DNA of 64,000 nt, taken from the NCBI GenBank assembly GCA_022410635.1, contig JAJVDF010000457.1:1012067-1076066 (forward strand), read 5' to 3'. This document shows, one piece after another, positions 62,084 to 64,000 of this stretch. The position numbers and the translations under genes are program-made. How positions within the stretch are numbered: position 1 is the stretch's first letter; the number at the start of each line of letters is the position of its first letter. The notes beneath the pieces are model-generated. The model was not told where the DNA came from and searched no databases. It was given only the letters and a program-made list of their open reading frames with translations. This DNA is from Tretioscincus oriximinensis. Taxonomy: Eukaryota; Chordata; Lepidosauria; Squamata; Gymnophthalmidae.

Positions 62084-63555
62084 AGCCATCTTTTATTTAA
62101 AACTTTTTTCTAAAGGCCATTTTTATTCTTGTGTAACTAGAAGAAATGCAAATTTCATCATTTAATGAAGTTCTAGCAAGGGGGTCTACTTGTCTACAAA
62201 AACTCATGCTGCTTACCTTTGCTCGCTAATATCCAAAGCGCTAAACTCTCCTTGCTAGATTTTCTGGAACCAGACTAACACATTTATTTCTTTGAAATCT
62301 ACCTCGGAAATTGTCTTCTGTCCAGTATAGTTTATAGTGCTAGTAGAATAGGACTTTTCTTAACACACTCCCAAAAGGGCCACTTCACGGAAGGAACTGA
62401 CTCTCTTTTTGGATCTGGACCTTCTTTTCCATACAGTAGAGCAAAAAAGAAGACCCTGGACCTCTCTATTAGATGAAAGCAATGCCTGGTTGATACAAAA
62501 TGACTTCCTAGACTGGAACATTATGCTTACCAGTGTTTCAAAGGTTGCTAGCTTGTCACAAAGAGGTGTATCAAGGAACATGTGTATGTCAGTGTTACAC
62601 CAAATAGTGTCCCCTGATATGCATCCCTGGCAAATATAGAAGTAACTCTGAAGATCACGTAATCTGCAGAAGCAATGCATATTGGGACAGACTCCCAAAT
62701 ACAGAAAGCTTATGGGTCTGTGGACCCATTCCTACTGCTTGGAACAATTTCAGGCTGACCTACTCCTGCTGAAATGAATCAACAAGATAAATGCAAAAAC
62801 TGAAACACTATGTGTTCTTTGGCGTTGTTGACTTTCACTGATAGAGAGGGTATTTTTAGTACATCTAATTTTCTGTAGGACACATTAATTGTGTAAAGTG
62901 TTACAGCGTGTTTTAGCATGAGGGATAATAGTATTTTCTTTTTAAGCTGTCTTAAAAAGAAATGTTATTAGGGTTGTCTGCCCCCTTTCAGGACTAATGT
63001 ATAACTTCATTTTTAAAGGTAGTTTGAAATTAAGCAACCATTTTAAGCAGAGCACATTTAAGAGGTTGAGAAGAAAAGTGCTAAACTCAGTTTTAATGAA
63101 GCCTGCCAAAGGCATTTATTGAAAAGTCAAAGTCTGTAATGAGTAAATCAATAGAGTCAGCAGACTGTAAAATTCACCAAATGCTTCCTGATTATGAGTT
63201 GTTAACCACTTAGCATTGTTTGCTGTCCAATGGGTACACAAGGAATTTTAAATCCCATTAAGTTCAATGTCTTGATTTCAAATTATCAGAATACTAAACC
63301 CCATTGAGATCAATTCAGCTACTACAAGGTATGCAAAGAAGATTAACTTTCACCCACATCTGCATTGAGAAATAGCATTTTTGTGTTATTAACTGCTTGN
63401 GAATTGTGGGCTGAGATGGTGAAAAGCCAGTGGCAAGAAGGATCAGAATAGAGTTGTTGATAGCAATGCATTCGAAAACTGTAGTTCTTTTTTGGCATGA
63501 GTACTGTTTCATGAGGGTCACAGAAGAGGAATTCCCTTTGCTTCCTAGGTAGGTG
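62084..63555. other. Unassigned intergenic sequence
   Basis: A Penelope-like terminal-repeat fragment is at about 62185-62310 (GTCTACTTGTCTACAAAAAC, CTAGATTTTCTGGAACCAGA). No gene recognised. Confidence 0.4.
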
Positions 63556-63564
63556 ATATGAGCA

Positions 63565-63941
63565 TTCGTAGGCAAGTCTACTTCAGATACTGAAGCACAG
63601 ATGAGACCCTGTCACAATACCAGATGTCAACTCTGCCCACACATTCACTCTGACAATGGTGTCATCCCAGGATGTAATCACATCACCCTTTATATTAGAG
63701 GTACATTCAACTGCTCTTTCCCTAATGTGGTATATTGTATTCTGTCAACAATGCCCTTTTTCACTCAACACTGGAAAAACAGGACAGTGTCTACACCAGA
63801 AAATACAAGTCTATATTTAGAATAGCAACACAAAAAAGTGTTCCTGCTGTGGAACACTTCAGTATCCCAGAACACTCAACCTCAGACCTCAAAACAGCAG
63901 CCTTGGAGGGACGCATGCGCAGCGCAATCGCTAGACGCTAG
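63565..63941 (+). pseudogene. Penelope-like retroelement ORF remnant (GIY-YIG end), frameshifted
   Basis: Two overlapping frames: RCQLCPHIHSDNGVIPGCNH, then ITLYIRGTFNCSFPNVVYCI (63601-63825), and, after a shift, EHFSIPEHSTSDLKTAALEG (63735-63941). A Cys/His stretch before a VVY segment and a later HF..P.H..DL pattern are typical of the C-terminal endonuclease part of Penelope-like elements. Preceded by GTAGGCAAGTCTACTTCAGA, the arm motif of the foldback element. The core GIY-YIG words are not clearly kept, so a broken copy. Confidence 0.5.
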
Positions 63942-64000
63942 TCGAGTCTCCTCCGTACATCGCTAATTAAATGCGTAATTAAGCTCAAAATTAAAGCAGA

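Overview
This window is vertebrate nuclear DNA, AT-rich and dense in transposons. The repeat mix points to a reptile, most likely a squamate: CR1/L2-type and L1-type LINEs, tRNA-headed SINEs, Ty3/gypsy LTRs, a DIRS-like fragment, Penelope-like remnants, hAT, mariner and Harbinger-like elements. Species is inference. Scattered single Ns and one 50-N gap (24601-24650) show a draft assembly.

Left third (1-23.3 kb): the minus strand carries the 5' part of NPHP3 (nephrocystin-3, a ciliary inversin-compartment protein). I placed twelve consecutive coding exons by recognising the protein and checking splice sites and phases. Exon 1 (ATG) is at 23248 and exon 12 at 1341. Together they give 1845 bases, 615 codons: N-terminus, coiled coil, middle region and the P-loop NTPase with Walker A and B. 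The reading frame stays open and phases match at all eleven junctions. The rest of the NTPase and the TPR half lie beyond the left edge. The donor after exon 12 is GC rather than GT. Introns hold two 5'-truncated L1 copies, a 700-bp GC-rich palindromic hAT element, a DIRS-like gag fragment and several MITEs and SINEs.

Upstream of NPHP3 (23.3-26.5 kb): a mariner-type MITE with three copies, a CpG-containing patch with promoter-like motifs next to the gap, an unexplained 41-codon ORF, and a 164-bp near-identical duplication that starts exactly at the gap edge.

Right part (26.5-64 kb): no confident host gene. It is a layered repeat landscape: CR1/L2 3' ends, a truncated gypsy element with one LTR, a related solo LTR split by a SINE, hAT copies with 8-bp target duplications, 3-bp-TSD MITEs, two related approximately 0.7-0.8-kb inverted-repeat elements, a foldback retroposon, and a Penelope-like ORF remnant at the right edge. 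One exon-like 62-bp segment (42013-42074) and one protein-like ORF (55215-55475) are unexplained. No tRNA, rRNA or CRISPR features were found; tRNA-like boxes occur only inside SINEs.
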